Notes: generated from the sequence alone by a model not told the origin. DNA of 64,000 nucleotides from Streptomyces zingiberis (GCF_012034935.1 NZ_JAATEN010000024.1:39967-103966); one strand, 5' to 3'. Numbered from the stretch's first letter, positions 7,830 through 17,468 are shown. A program made the numbers and translations.

Positions 7830-9967
7830 GTGCCCGCCTCCGTGCCCCTGCGCGGGTCCACGCCCGGCACCGGGTGTTTGGCCCGGAACTCCCGGTATTT
7901 CTCCGCGATCACCGGCAGGTCGTTGTCGATGACCGGCTGGCTACGCTTCAGCGGCCGGGTCACCACCTTGCCCCGGATACGGAGCCGCTCCATGTCGACC
8001 TTCGTCTCCACCACGATGTCCCCATTGGGCTTGCGCTTGTAGAGGTCGTTCCCCCGGCGGTCGAACCCGACCGTCTCGGCGACCGCCATGAAGACCGGGT
8101 ACGGCTTCTCCGTTCCAATCCTGTGGTTGCGCACCTCCCGGTCGGTCTTCCGCTTCAGGAAGAGAAGTGTGGTGAGGATGTTGACGTTCGCGTCGACGAT
8201 GAAGGTCTCCACCGGCAGTTCGATGCTCGCGAGCACCCAGCAGTGCTCCAGGATGTACCGGCGGATCGCCTCGTCGGTCGGCCCGGGATTCGACAGGATG
8301 CCGTTGGGCAGGACGATGCCGATACGGCCACCGGGCTTGACCCACTCGATGGCGCGCTGGATGAACAACTGTTCGGGCGCCATGCTTGCCGGTGTACTGA
8401 TCCCGCTGGCCTCGACCTTGCCGGTCTCCTTGTTCCGCGCCCACGACTTGGCGATGCCGTCGCGGAACGCCCCAAGGACCGACTCGTCGCTGACGGGGAT
8501 GTCGGCGCCGAACGGGGGATTGGTGAGAAGTACGTCCACAGCCTCGCCGAGCGGAATTTGCTTCTTCGCCAGCTCGACGTCAGGCAGATGCCCTCGGGGG
8601 AAGGCCAAGGAGTCCATGTGGAAAACATTCCCGGTGGTCTCCGCGAGCGTCATGATGTTCATGGTGGTCGCCCGGACCAAGAACCGGTCGAAGTCCGCGC
8701 CGAACAGGTGCTTTTCCGCGTACGCTTTCAACCGATCCCGGAAGCGTTCGCGCTGCTCGTCGGTGTCGGGGAAGCCGAAGGTCCCTTCCTGTTTCTGCCA
8801 GGTGTGATGCAGGTGGTTAAGCGTCGCCTGGAGGAAGCCGCCGGTACCGCAGGTCGGGTCGAGGACGGTTTCGTCCTCCTGGGGATTGAGGATCTCGACC
8901 ATCAGGTTGACCGCGCCGCGCGGGGTGAAGTACTGCCCCCGGTCACCGCGCAGGTTAATGCCGACGAGCTCCTGGTAGGCGATGCCCTTGGCATCGACGT
9001 CCGTGCCGCTCAGGTCGTAGGGCGCAAGCTCGCTGACGATGAAGGCGAGGGCTCCGTCGGACAGAGTGATCTCGTCGGTGGGCTTGAAGACATCTTTGTA
9101 CTCGCGCTTGACGTCCTCGAACAGTTCCTTGACCCGGGCGCTGATGGCTGCACGGCCCGCCGGGTCAAACATCTCCTTTAGGCCCGTACGGAACCTTCCG
9201 TGGGCGGTTCCCCGGCTGACCCGCTCGTCGTACATCTTCGCGAACAGGAGGTAGAGGAACTGCCAGAAGGCGGCATCCTTCGGCATGCCCTCGTTGCCAT
9301 GGATGTAGTTGTGGCAACGTCGGAAGGTCGTCTTGAGCATCTCCGGCTCAGCTCGCCGAAGCCGCTGATGAGAAGCCACGGTCCGGCTGCCTCTAGTCCC
9401 CTCGGCGACCTCCCAGTCGCTCCGGTCCTCGAAAGTCGCCCCAAAGTCGCCGATCACCTTCTTGAGGAAGAAGAAGTCGACCCCGTCCGTCCACATGCCG
9501 TCCGCGCATTCGGGACGGTCTTCGTTGCCCATCAGCTCCTGCAGCTCGGCAAGATCCTTCTCCGCCTGCCGCGGCTCGCGAAGCTTGACCACGTTCTTGC
9601 CGCGCTTCGGCTCAGGCTTGCAGATCACCACGCGGCGTAGGTTCGCTGTGGTGTGCTGGGCGCCGGACTCGAAGATCGCGATGTCGGCCTTCTTCGTCCG
9701 CTTACGGGGAGCCCCTTCTTCACTGACCGTGACCGAGAAATCGCGCGACATGTCATGAGGGTCGATGCCGTGCTCGTGTACCAGTGCACGAACGATCCTC
9801 TGTCGGACCTTCTCCTTCGGGGTCTCCTTGATCGCCTCACCGGTGATGTAGTCGACGACCTGGCCCTCTTCCAGGGCGGTGACCCTGGGCTGAGTGTCCT
9901 CCGCCGCTGGATCGATGCCATCCCCGAGCTGCGGCGGGATGTCCAGGTCCAAGGTCAGTTCCTCCAT
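7826..9967 (-). CDS. hsdM: N6-adenine DNA methyltransferase (HsdM-like) with HsdR-type N-terminal domain, 713 aa
   Basis: Class I N6-adenine methylase of the HsdM family. Motif I is DPTCGTGGF and motif IV is NPPFGAD, the adenine-specific NPPF signature; the region before motif I (YFTPRGAVNLMVEIL) is also typical. Residues about 25-150 precede the usual HsdM helical domain and resemble the HSDR_N nuclease-like fold (KKADIAIFES then VVICKPEPKRG), but the catalytic Glu expected just before C-K is Ile, so this domain is probably inactive. The start at 9967 follows a 273-bp gap; the end overlaps the specificity gene. It probably marks host DNA and sets the self signal for the kinase complex. Confidence 0.93.
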   Translation of the reverse strand: MEELTLDLDIPPQLGDGIDPAAEDTQPRVTALEEGQVVDYITGEAIKETPKEKVRQRIVRALVHEHGIDPHDMSRDFSVTVSEEGAPRKRTKKADIAIFESGAQHTTANLRRVVICKPEPKRGKNVVKLREPRQAEKDLAELQELMGNEDRPECADGMWTDGVDFFFLKKVIGDFGATFEDRSDWEVAEGTRGSRTVASHQRLRRAEPEMLKTTFRRCHNYIHGNEGMPKDAAFWQFLYLLFAKMYDERVSRGTAHGRFRTGLKEMFDPAGRAAISARVKELFEDVKREYKDVFKPTDEITLSDGALAFIVSELAPYDLSGTDVDAKGIAYQELVGINLRGDRGQYFTPRGAVNLMVEILNPQEDETVLDPTCGTGGFLQATLNHLHHTWQKQEGTFGFPDTDEQRERFRDRLKAYAEKHLFGADFDRFLVRATTMNIMTLAETTGNVFHMDSLAFPRGHLPDVELAKKQIPLGEAVDVLLTNPPFGADIPVSDESVLGAFRDGIAKSWARNKETGKVEASGISTPASMAPEQLFIQRAIEWVKPGGRIGIVLPNGILSNPGPTDEAIRRYILEHCWVLASIELPVETFIVDANVNILTTLLFLKRKTDREVRNHRIGTEKPYPVFMAVAETVGFDRRGNDLYKRKPNGDIVVETKVDMERLRIRGKVVTRPLKRSQPVIDNDLPVIAEKYREFRAKHPVPGVDPRRGTEAGT

Positions 9968-10240
9968 CAGCGTGCTGCTTCTTCCCTGTGCTCGGTGGTG
10001 CTGGCGGTGCTTGTGGGACCTGACTGGTCCGCACCCATCGCAACCCGCAGCCTGCGATTCTACGACCGCAGCGGTATCCTCCGCGGCGCTTCCCGCTAGG
10101 CTGCGGGCTCTCTGCCATGCGGTGCGGCGCGAGCCTACAGCGGACCACTGACAATGCCCCCTATGTCCGCCCTGGACAGCAGGCCCACCGCGCTCCGGGA
10201 GCTACGTCGCTCGGGCGGGCAGTCACCGTCCGCCCCAGGG
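9968..10240 (-). promoter_or_regulatory. Leader and probable promoter of the methylase operon
   Basis: A 273-bp stretch without a convincing gene between the AIPR stop and the methylase ATG. It is the only sizeable gap in the defence island, so the operon promoter most likely lies here. I see no clear -35/-10 pair and no long palindrome. Confidence 0.4.
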
Positions 10241-12361
10241 TCAGCCGCCGGCCGACTCGTCCCCCGTGTCCAGCCCTTCCTCCAGGCGCACGGCCAGCGC
10301 CAGTTCATCGAGTGACCCCTCGCCGGGCACGAACCACCGGAGGGTGCCCTGCACCGAGGAGCTCACCCCTGAGGCGAGACGACGCATCTCCCGCGCGAGG
10401 CCGCTGGGCGAGTACCACTCCTCGTCCGCATGCCATTGCAGTGGGTAGCGACCACCGTCGTTACTCCAGGTCGCGCGTGAACGCTTCGGGTCCTCCGCCA
10501 GCCACTCTGTCATGTCGCGGCGCTCGGGCTTGCTGTACGGCCGGTACTCGAGGACCGTGCCGTCCGGAATACGCCCCTTGGCAATCAGGGTGGTAACGGC
10601 GTTGACCTGACGTCCGCGAGTCTCGACCTCCGTGACCTGGTAATTGTCTTCCAGAGCTGGCGCGTTGCGACCGGAATCCAGGCCGCGCAGGGCTGCCCGT
10701 ACGACCCGCTCGATCCGCTCGGTGTTCCGAACTGCGGCGATGATGTGGCTGGTCTTGCCGTACTCCTCGTCGATGGCGGTCAGCGACCAGGCGAGGGTGT
10801 CCCGTACCAGGTCGGGGACCTTCGCAAGCTCTGCAGCCCAGTCGTATTCCGGGTCCTCGATTGAGCGGGTGTTCAGACGGCGGAAGACGATGTGGGTGAC
10901 CAGGAGGTCTCCATAGAAGGCGGCTGCATCGGCGCGCCAGAGCAGTCCGTCCCGCAGTGCTTGAAGATGGGTGCGGACCTCGCGGAGAAGCTGGACGCAG
11001 CGCCAGACGCGGAATGCGTTCGGAGCTGGCCCGAAGATCTCTTGGTACGTCTCGTCCTCCCACAGGCCGGCGAGGTTCTGATCGCGCTTGGCCACGGCAG
11101 CGAGTTGGGCGTTCGGGCTCGTGGCGGCCAGAGCCTCAGCGGCCTCCGCCATCGAGCAACCGTGCTCCGGCTCCGGAGTCGTCTCACCCCGCTTGATCAC
11201 GTAGCTGAGGTGCAGCAGGAGGGCGAAGTCGTCGCGAAGCTGGACCTGTCCACTGTCGAGGGACTTGAAGTCGCGTTCCTCGATCGGGTTCTGCGTATTC
11301 GTGGTCGTGGTCACATGATCGCCGAAACCGGGAGGGCAGTCCTCCAGGGAGATCAGACGCACCATCACCCGTCCGTACTGCGCGGTGTCGGGGTCGGCGG
11401 TGTACGCCCGGTGGATGGCACTCACCGTCTGGGCACCGTTGACCACGCTGGCCCCAGTGAGCTGGAAGTCCCCGACCTTGCCGGGCACCGCCTTGCCAAC
11501 CGGCTTGATCGTCTCGCAGAGCATGGTGATGCCGTTGCTGAAGTACCAGAAGTGCTCCGGCTGCTCAAGCAGCGTGTTCCTGATCTTGATGTTGACGTCG
11601 GTCAGATCCAGGGAGTCACGGATGTTCCGCGCGAAGAGGCCGCGCCGGTGCTCGCCGTAGAGGTCCGCGAGGTCGGGAACGGTCATGGTGCCATACAGGG
11701 CCTTGTACGGAGTCGACTCCTGCACGAAGCCGTCCAATCGGACCTTGGCGTCGATCCTCGGCGCCGCGGCGTCGCCGAGGATGGCACGGTGGAAGTCACG
11801 AAGGTCGAGGATCTTGTACTCGACCATCTCCTCGACCTGGTTCAGCTCCGCGACCTTCTCCTCCAGGAGCTCGCGGACGTCCTCGTTGATCGGAGCGGTC
11901 CGCATTAGCGCGAGGACGAGTGTGATCTTGGGCGTCCCGAGCTCATATGCCCGCTCAATGTCGGGGACGAATGGCTGAAACCGGCTGTTGAACTTCGTGA
12001 AGTGGCGGTCAAGCATCAAGTTCAGGCCCTGGATCATCTTGTGAACCTCGGCCTCGCCGAATCCGCCCTTGCCCTGGTCGCTCCACTTGGCCTGCACCAG
12101 GCAGATTCGCGGCTGGGCGGACCTGAGCTCCACGGCGATGGAGTCCAGTCCGCGGTCGTCCTGACCGTCGAAGACACTGAGTGCCGCGGCACGGTCACTA
12201 CACGGGTGCTCGATCTGCACGGCGAGTGCGGCTAACCCACGACTAAGGAAAGCTTGATGGCGTTTCTCGTCGGAAAACCGTGCTTGGTCCGTAATGTCGA
12301 TTAGGCCGGTGAAGCGCTCTTCGATCGCCTTACGGACGTACCCGACGTGCAGTTTGCTCAT
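10241..12361 (-). CDS. AIPR-family abortive-infection protein, 706 aa
   Basis: Resembles the AIPR family of abortive-infection phage-resistance proteins, linked to plasmid-borne Abi systems. Diagnostic blocks are GLDSIAVEL and ICLVQAKWSD (a PD-(D/E)XK-like core with D..QAK), NIRDSLDLTDVNIKIRNTL, the FWYFSNGITMLCE block and the family hallmark VVNGAQTVSAIHRA. I chose ATG 12361 (MSKLHVGYVRK) because GGGAG lies just upstream and homologues usually start close to this point; a GTG or ATG up to 105 bases earlier would add 35 unconserved residues. It is transcribed toward the methylase operon and may be an accessory or independent module of the same island. Confidence 0.88.
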   Translation of the reverse strand: MSKLHVGYVRKAIEERFTGLIDITDQARFSDEKRHQAFLSRGLAALAVQIEHPCSDRAAALSVFDGQDDRGLDSIAVELRSAQPRICLVQAKWSDQGKGGFGEAEVHKMIQGLNLMLDRHFTKFNSRFQPFVPDIERAYELGTPKITLVLALMRTAPINEDVRELLEEKVAELNQVEEMVEYKILDLRDFHRAILGDAAAPRIDAKVRLDGFVQESTPYKALYGTMTVPDLADLYGEHRRGLFARNIRDSLDLTDVNIKIRNTLLEQPEHFWYFSNGITMLCETIKPVGKAVPGKVGDFQLTGASVVNGAQTVSAIHRAYTADPDTAQYGRVMVRLISLEDCPPGFGDHVTTTTNTQNPIEERDFKSLDSGQVQLRDDFALLLHLSYVIKRGETTPEPEHGCSMAEAAEALAATSPNAQLAAVAKRDQNLAGLWEDETYQEIFGPAPNAFRVWRCVQLLREVRTHLQALRDGLLWRADAAAFYGDLLVTHIVFRRLNTRSIEDPEYDWAAELAKVPDLVRDTLAWSLTAIDEEYGKTSHIIAAVRNTERIERVVRAALRGLDSGRNAPALEDNYQVTEVETRGRQVNAVTTLIAKGRIPDGTVLEYRPYSKPERRDMTEWLAEDPKRSRATWSNDGGRYPLQWHADEEWYSPSGLAREMRRLASGVSSSVQGTLRWFVPGEGSLDELALAVRLEEGLDTGDESAGG

Positions 12362-12764
12362 GCCCCCACTCCCGTCAATGCTCCTGGCCATCGAGACTCT
12401 ATCGGGCGAAGAACCTTGGTGTTCCTCGTGCTTCACGCCTTGACCAAGTAGATGATCCCCACCCAAATCGGCAAGATTAGGTATTAGCTGACATACCTGG
12501 GCCCATGCGCAACAGGGCAGCTCGCACCAGCGCTCGGTACGGCGGCATCATCCACAGATACAGGTAGGGCTCACGAGGCTCGCGCCCCAGGGCCTCACAC
12601 GGCAGGGGGCGACCAACGCCGGATCGGCACCCGCGGCGCTCCCCGCGCTGAGGGGGAGCAGGCGTTTCCCAAGCGGGCAAGTCATTCGCTTGTTGGGGCC
12701 TGGGTGATTCCAATTGCGGCGGTGATATCACCTCAGGAATAGGGAGTCAGGCCGCCTGTGGTCC
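12362..12764. other. Non-coding boundary between the defence island and the regulator mosaic
   Basis: About 400 bp with no supported gene. The left part should carry the AIPR promoter (minus strand). The right end contains repeat copy A with a GTGATATCAC palindrome. A minus-strand frame at 12477-12731 lacks protein-like composition. Confidence 0.5.
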
Positions 12765-12796
12765 ATGGTGGTCGTCCGCCACCTGCTGGGCTGCTG
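12713..12796 (+). repeat. Repeat copy A (84 bp), leader-like, fused to a SerRS fragment
   Basis: Nearly identical to 22201-22283, with one base of indel and a few substitutions. It contains the GTGATATCAC palindrome, a short GC hairpin (GGTGG/CCACC) and the start of a small reading frame MVVVRHLLGC. In this copy the frame runs on into the synthetase fragment; in copy B it stops after ten codons. Confidence 0.85.
12722..12731. promoter_or_regulatory. GTGATATCAC palindrome, site 1
   Basis: Perfect 10-bp palindrome followed by CTCAGGAAT. It is one of five identical cores in the window, 43 bp upstream of the truncated SerRS frame. Probably an operator for the zinc-ribbon XRE proteins. Confidence 0.55.
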
Positions 12797-13310
12797 TCGT
12801 CCGTGCTACCGCAAGGAGGCCGGCGGCTACCGCACGGCCGAGCGGGGGACCCTGCGCGGGCACCAGTTCAACAAGGTCGAACTGTTCCAGTTCACCCACC
12901 CCAGCGCTTCGGACGCCGTGCACGGAGAACTCCTCGGCAAAGCCGAGGCGTTGGTGCAGGAGCTGGACCTGCACTATCGGATCACACGGCTTGCGGCCGG
13001 GGACACGAGCGCGGCCATGGCCAAGACCTACGACGTCGAGGTATGGCTGCCGAGCGTCAGCGCGTACGTCGAGGTCAGCTCGGTGTCGAACGCCCGCGAC
13101 TACCAGGCGAGGCGCGGCAACATCCGCTACCGGCCCCGGCAGGGCAAGTCGGCGTACGTGCACACGTTGAACGCCTCGGACCTGGCCACCAGCCGTCTGG
13201 TGCCCGCGCTGCTGGAACAGCACCAGCAGGCGGACGGCACCGTGGCGTTCCCGGACGTCCTGCGGAAGTGGATCCCGAGCGGTGTCCTGGCAGCACCCGT
13301 GCCGGCCTGA
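12765..13310 (+). pseudogene. serS: C-terminal fragment of a seryl-tRNA synthetase fused to a leader ORF
   Basis: From about residue 11 onward the 181-residue frame matches the C-terminal catalytic part of class II seryl-tRNA synthetase. Motif 2 is RGTLRGHQFNKVE, the serine-site region follows (TYDVEVWLPSVSAYVEVSS), and motif 3 is LATSRLVPALLEQHQ. A normal bacterial SerRS has about 420-430 residues with an N-terminal tRNA-binding coiled coil; that arm and the first part of the catalytic core are missing. The first ten codons come from repeat A, so a recombination joined a leader to the remnant. It cannot be a functional SerRS; it may be expressed as a short protein. Divergent second SerRS genes are known as self-resistance genes in Streptomyces (albomycin). 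Confidence 0.85.
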
Positions 13311-13355
13311 CGCTGAGCGGGCTGCGCGTCGAGCACCGAACGGATGTCCCGCGGG

Positions 13356-14339
13356 TCAGAATGCCCAGCCACGCCGGTCGGCCAGCCACCGCAGGGTGAC
13401 CTCTCCGCACCACGTCTGATGCTGACGAATGTGCGGGGACCACTCTGCTGGGGGCTGTCCGCCGGAGGTCAGGAAGAAACCCGAGAGTGTGGCCAGCGCC
13501 GCATCGAGTTGTTCGTCGGCGACTCCACGGGCTGTGGGGTGCTGGATGAAGAGGGACGTGGCATCGTGGCCGTCGGCGTAGGCAGTGGCCAGGAGGAGGA
13601 CCAGATCGAACCAGCTCGCCCCCAGGCATGGCCAGTTCCAGTCGCAGATCCACGCGGCGCCATAAGTGTCGATCAGCACGTTGTCCTGGCGCAGGTCGTG
13701 GTGAAGGACGGCATTTCCAGCGACGGCCTCCCGCCAACCGCTCTCCAGGCTGGCCAGCACGTCTAGGAGGTCGAGTGGCATCCATGAGGGGAGGACGTTC
13801 GTGGGCGTCGCGCCACCGGCGAGGTCGCACCAGTCAGCGAAGTCACCATCTGCACCCACTGGCTTGAGACCAGTGTGCTGGAGTCGTGCAGGTGGGGTGG
13901 CGAGCGCTTCCGCAGTGATCGTGTAGGCGTCGAGGGTGGCCGTGAGCTCGTCAGGTTTCCATGGCGTGGTGGGCAAACGGCCGCCGTCGACAGCATCGAT
14001 GCCGAGGACGACCCATCCGTCCTGCTCCTCAATCCACTGCAGGCGTGGCGCCGGAATCGGTGCAGGGAGCGCCTGGTTGATCAACGCTTCCCGGCGGTAG
14101 CAGTCGGCGACCACCGCATTGTCCGAGCTGTTGACCGCTTTGATGAACTGAGGCCCGGACGTGCCACGGAGCACTGCGGCGAAGCCGCTGGTGAATCCGC
14201 TCCCCGTGCTTGGCTCGGCCTGTACCTCGCCTCCGAGGCGGTTTGCGATGAGTTGGCGAATGTCCTGGGGGAGGTCCTGCCAGTGTGGGCGTACCGCCGT
14301 GGAGTCGTACCGGAGGCGGGGGGTGATTATGTGGGGCAT
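13356..14339 (-). CDS. Aminoglycoside-phosphotransferase-like kinase, 327 aa
   Basis: APH/choline-kinase fold small-molecule kinase. The catalytic loop is HHDLRQDNVLID and the metal-binding DWNW follows after about ten residues, with the Brenner-type spacing of the family; the N-lobe is less conserved. It is convergent with the synthetase fragment and has no close operon partner. The substrate is unknown; members act on antibiotics, sugars, choline or amino-alcohols. The start at 14339 has no strong ribosome-binding site, so a downstream start is possible. Confidence 0.85.
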   Translation of the reverse strand: MPHIITPRLRYDSTAVRPHWQDLPQDIRQLIANRLGGEVQAEPSTGSGFTSGFAAVLRGTSGPQFIKAVNSSDNAVVADCYRREALINQALPAPIPAPRLQWIEEQDGWVVLGIDAVDGGRLPTTPWKPDELTATLDAYTITAEALATPPARLQHTGLKPVGADGDFADWCDLAGGATPTNVLPSWMPLDLLDVLASLESGWREAVAGNAVLHHDLRQDNVLIDTYGAAWICDWNWPCLGASWFDLVLLLATAYADGHDATSLFIQHPTARGVADEQLDAALATLSGFFLTSGGQPPAEWSPHIRQHQTWCGEVTLRWLADRRGWAF

Positions 14340-14496
14340 GCCGTCAGGATGAGGGAACCGTATACTCCAGCGCCACGCAGTTGTCGCGTGGACGAGTCCC
14401 GGTCCATGCGCTCACTGAGCCGCGTAAGGGGTCTGGCCCTCATCCTGATGATCATCGGTGCGCCGCACCCGCTCGCGAATCGGCCGACTGGCACGA

Positions 14497-14757
14497 TCAC
14501 GCGCTGCGGGCGGAATGAGGCTTGGCCCAACCGGTGGCGGCCACCACCTCCCGCGCGATGTCCACGACAGGTCGTCCGTCCGTCACCACCCGCACGGTAT
14601 CTGCGGCGGCCCGCAGGTCCAGGGGCCGCGCCTTGCGGACGCTCCCTTCCAGCTCCTTCTCCAGCAAGATCACACCCTGCTCAGGAATCTCGCTGTCCTC
14701 TCGGGGGCCCGCGTCGCTATCCTCCGTGGCAACGCGATGACGGAGACGAGTAGCCCG
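14497..14757 (-). pseudogene. Remnant of a minus-strand gene, C-terminal piece
   Basis: The frame is open between stops at about 14760 and 14497 and reads as real protein, for example VILLEKELEGSVRKARPLD and DTVRVVTDGRPVVDIAREV, ending GWAKPHSARSA. It has no convincing start codon or ribosome-binding site and looks like the C-terminus of a nucleotide/nucleoside-kinase-like protein, though I cannot assign a family with confidence. Flanking sequence (14340-14496 and 14758-14995) holds nothing else I can support. Confidence 0.4.
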
Positions 14758-14995
14758 GGATCACGCGAGCCGAGAGAGCTGCCAGCAGCTGGGAAGGCAG
14801 CCTCGCGCCCCGTGGTGAAGACCCTCCCGAGTGCGGGGAGGAACGGCCCGCCGGCCCAATGCCCCGCCGACTGGCCCCGTAACCGGCCACGAAAGAGGCC
14901 GCCGCCGTCGAGTGGCGGTGAAGGCGCGGTGGAACCGCGAGTCCCCTTCTCGCCCGCGCCCCCAAGGGATCACCATGACGCCCTGGAGGGCTGCG

Positions 14996-16315
14996 ATGAT
15001 CCACACGACCAATCGTGTACTGGTATCCGACCTGCACGAGCACGTGGACCGGACCGTGTCCGTGTCGGGCTGGGTACACACACTCCGTCTGCTGAGCAAA
15101 GTGCAGTTCCTCGTCGTACGCGACCACACCGGCTGATGCAGGTCACTCACCAGCGAGGCGGCGCAGGCGACGAGATCGAGGCCGCCCTGCAGCAGCTCAC
15201 CCCGGAGTCCGCGGTGCGGATCACCGGCCGCGTCGCCGACAACCCGATCGTGAAGCTCCACGGCCTGGAGATCATCCCGGAGCGGGTCGACGTCCTGAAC
15301 CGGGCAGAGACACCGCTGCCCATCGACGAGGGCACCGGCCTTGAACACCGCCTGGACTGGCGATTCCTGGACGTACGGCGCCGCCCCGGCCGCGCAGCTG
15401 CTGTTCGCCGTGCAGACCACGCTCGAGCAGGGCATGCGCGAGTACGCCTACGGGCAGGGCTGCACCGAGATGCACACGCCGAAGCTGATGGGCACCGCCT
15501 CGGAGTCCGGGGCCGAGGTGTTCGAGCTCGGCTACTTCGGCCGCTCCGCCTACCTGGCGCAGTCGCCACAGTTCTTCAAGCAGATGGCGATCGCGGCCGG
15601 CGTCGACAGGGTCTTCGAGATCGGACCGGTCTTCCGCGCCGAGCCGTCCTTCACCTCGCGGCACGCCACCGAGTTCACCGGAGTGGACGTGGAGCTAGCG
15701 TGGATCGACGGGGTCGAGGATGTCATGACGTTCGAGGAGCGGATGCTCGCGCACGCCATCGCCCAGGTCGCCGACGCATACGGGGAGGCGATCCGGGAGA
15801 CGCTCGGCGTCGAGGTGACAGTGCCGGCAACGCCCTTTCCACGGCTCACGATGGCTGAGGCTCAGGAGATCCTGCGGGAGAAGGGCTGGGACCCGCAGGG
15901 CGTGAAGGAGGACCTTGCCCCCGAGGGCGAGCGCGGTATCGGCGCGCATCTCAGGGAGCACACCGGCCATGAATGGGTGTTCGTCACCCACTACCCGACG
16001 AGTGTCCGGCCCTTCTACCACATGCGGCCGACGGACAACCCGGCTGTGACGCTCAGCTTCGACCTGCTGTGGCAGGGACTGGAGGTCACGACCGGCGCGC
16101 AGCGTGAGCATCGCTACGACGTGGTGAAGCAGGCTGCGGAGAAGGGCCTGAGGCATGAACCGATGCAGGACTACCTCAACGTCTTCCGGTACGGCTGCCC
16201 GCCCCACAGTGGCCTGGGCCTGGGGCTGAGTCGGGTGCTGATGGTGTTGCTCGGGCTTGACTCGATTCGCGAGGCCACGTTCCTGTTCCGCGGCCCGAGC
16301 AGGCTGACTCCGTAG
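14996..16315 (+). pseudogene. aspS: Archaeal-type aspartyl-tRNA synthetase disrupted by two compensating one-base frameshifts
   Basis: Begins MIHTTNRVLVSDLHEHVD with the N-terminal OB-fold anticodon-binding domain (VSVSGWVHTLRLLSKVQFLVV), then the class II core: motif 2 FEIGPVFRAEPSFTSRH and motif 3 GLGLGLSRVLMVLLG followed by the archaeal/eukaryotic-type RLTP tail, about 435 residues in total. This type is often non-discriminating (tRNA-Asp and tRNA-Asn). The frame shifts at about 15133 (one C appears missing in ACCGGC-TGATGCAG) and shifts back at about 15370 (one extra C in CCCCGGCCGCGCAG), so the middle 78 codons are in another frame. Either the gene is dead or the assembly has two C-run errors. 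A possible earlier start is ATG 14975. Confidence 0.85.
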
Positions 16316-16469
16316 CGGCCGAAAGACCGGGGTGTAATCAACGGTTTGTCGCTTCACGGCAGTTCAGTGTGAGGCTGACGTCGTCAAGGGGACCCGATAG
16401 CCTGCATTGAGCGATCTCTGAGGGGCGAGATTCATCCTGGCTGAGATTGGTCAGAACTTGGGGGCGAGG

Positions 16470-17468
16470 ATGGGCGCAACAAGAACGGTGGCCGTCTACT
16501 CTCTCGGCGGCACCATCGCCATGACCACCGATCCGGCGACCGGCAGCGTCGTCCCGGCCCTCTCCGCCCACGACCTCCTCGCGGCCGTGCCCGGCCTGGA
16601 TGGCCACGGAATCGATCTGCGCGTGCACGACTTCCGCCGTGTGCCCGGTGCCTCGCTGACCTTCGACGACCTCACCGAACTTGGCGCGGCGGTCGACAAG
16701 ACCCTCGCCGGCGGCGACGTCGACGGTGTCGTGATCACGCAGGGGACCGACACCATCGAGGAGACCGCGTTCTTCCTTGACCTTCATCACGGCCACGAGC
16801 AGCCGATCATCGTCACTGGCGCCATGCGCAATCCCACCATGGCCGGTCCCGACGGACCCGCCAACCTGTACGCGGCCGTCCTCGCCGCATCCGACCCGCA
16901 GCTGCGTGGCGCCGGTGCCCTGGTCGTCCTGAACGACGAGATCCACGCGGCACGCCACGTCCGCAAGTCCCACACCACCAGCCCCTCCGCCTTCACGTCA
17001 CCCGGCGCAGGGCCCATCGGCCGGATCGCCGAGGACCAGGTACGGCTGACCGCTGCGCTTCCCCACCGCTATGGCCCCTTGACACGGCCGCGAAGCCGTG
17101 AGGTGCGTGTGGGCCTGTATACGGTCAGTCTCGGCGACGATGGGGAGCTGCTCGCGGCATGGGACGGCCGATGTGATGGGCTCGTCGTCGCTGCTTTCGG
17201 TGTCGGCCACGTTCCTCAGCGACTCGTCGAGAGCCTGGAACGGCTCGCCGCGCGGGTCCCCGTGGTCCTCTCATCGCGCATCGGGAAGGGCCCTGTCCTG
17301 ACGAGGACGTACGGTTTTCCTGGATCCGAGAAGGATCTGATCAGCCGTGGGCTCATCCCAGCTGGCGATCTTGGCCCCTACCAAGCACGCCTCCTACTCC
17401 ATGGGCTGCTGGCACAAGACGCGGACCGCGAGACGATCACGGAGAAATTCTCCCTCTTCGCGCGCTGA
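16470..17468 (+). CDS. ansA: L-asparaginase (type I/II family), 332 aa
   Basis: Hydrolyses L-asparagine to aspartate and ammonia. The first catalytic Thr lies in VYSLGGTIAMT near residue 15 and the second in VVITQGTDTIEETAFF near residue 90 (the TDT signature), with the supporting Lys/Asp region RKSHTTSPSAF downstream. The length of 332 is standard and there is no signal peptide, suggesting a cytoplasmic enzyme. ATG 16470 follows a GGGGGCGAGG stretch; a TTG four codons upstream is an alternative. It follows the AspRS remnant in the same direction, so aspartate/asparagine metabolism is paired at this site. Confidence 0.93.
   Translation: MGATRTVAVYSLGGTIAMTTDPATGSVVPALSAHDLLAAVPGLDGHGIDLRVHDFRRVPGASLTFDDLTELGAAVDKTLAGGDVDGVVITQGTDTIEETAFFLDLHHGHEQPIIVTGAMRNPTMAGPDGPANLYAAVLAASDPQLRGAGALVVLNDEIHAARHVRKSHTTSPSAFTSPGAGPIGRIAEDQVRLTAALPHRYGPLTRPRSREVRVGLYTVSLGDDGELLAAWDGRCDGLVVAAFGVGHVPQRLVESLERLAARVPVVLSSRIGKGPVLTRTYGFPGSEKDLISRGLIPAGDLGPYQARLLLHGLLAQDADRETITEKFSLFAR

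Noticed and set aside
7751..9181. 476-codon plus-strand frame opposite the methylase
   Set aside because: The minus strand carries DPTCGTGG and NPPF motifs; the opposite frame has no recognisable protein.
12477..12731. 84-codon minus-strand frame
   Set aside because: Pro/Arg-rich composition, no start signal, overlaps repeat A and the operator.
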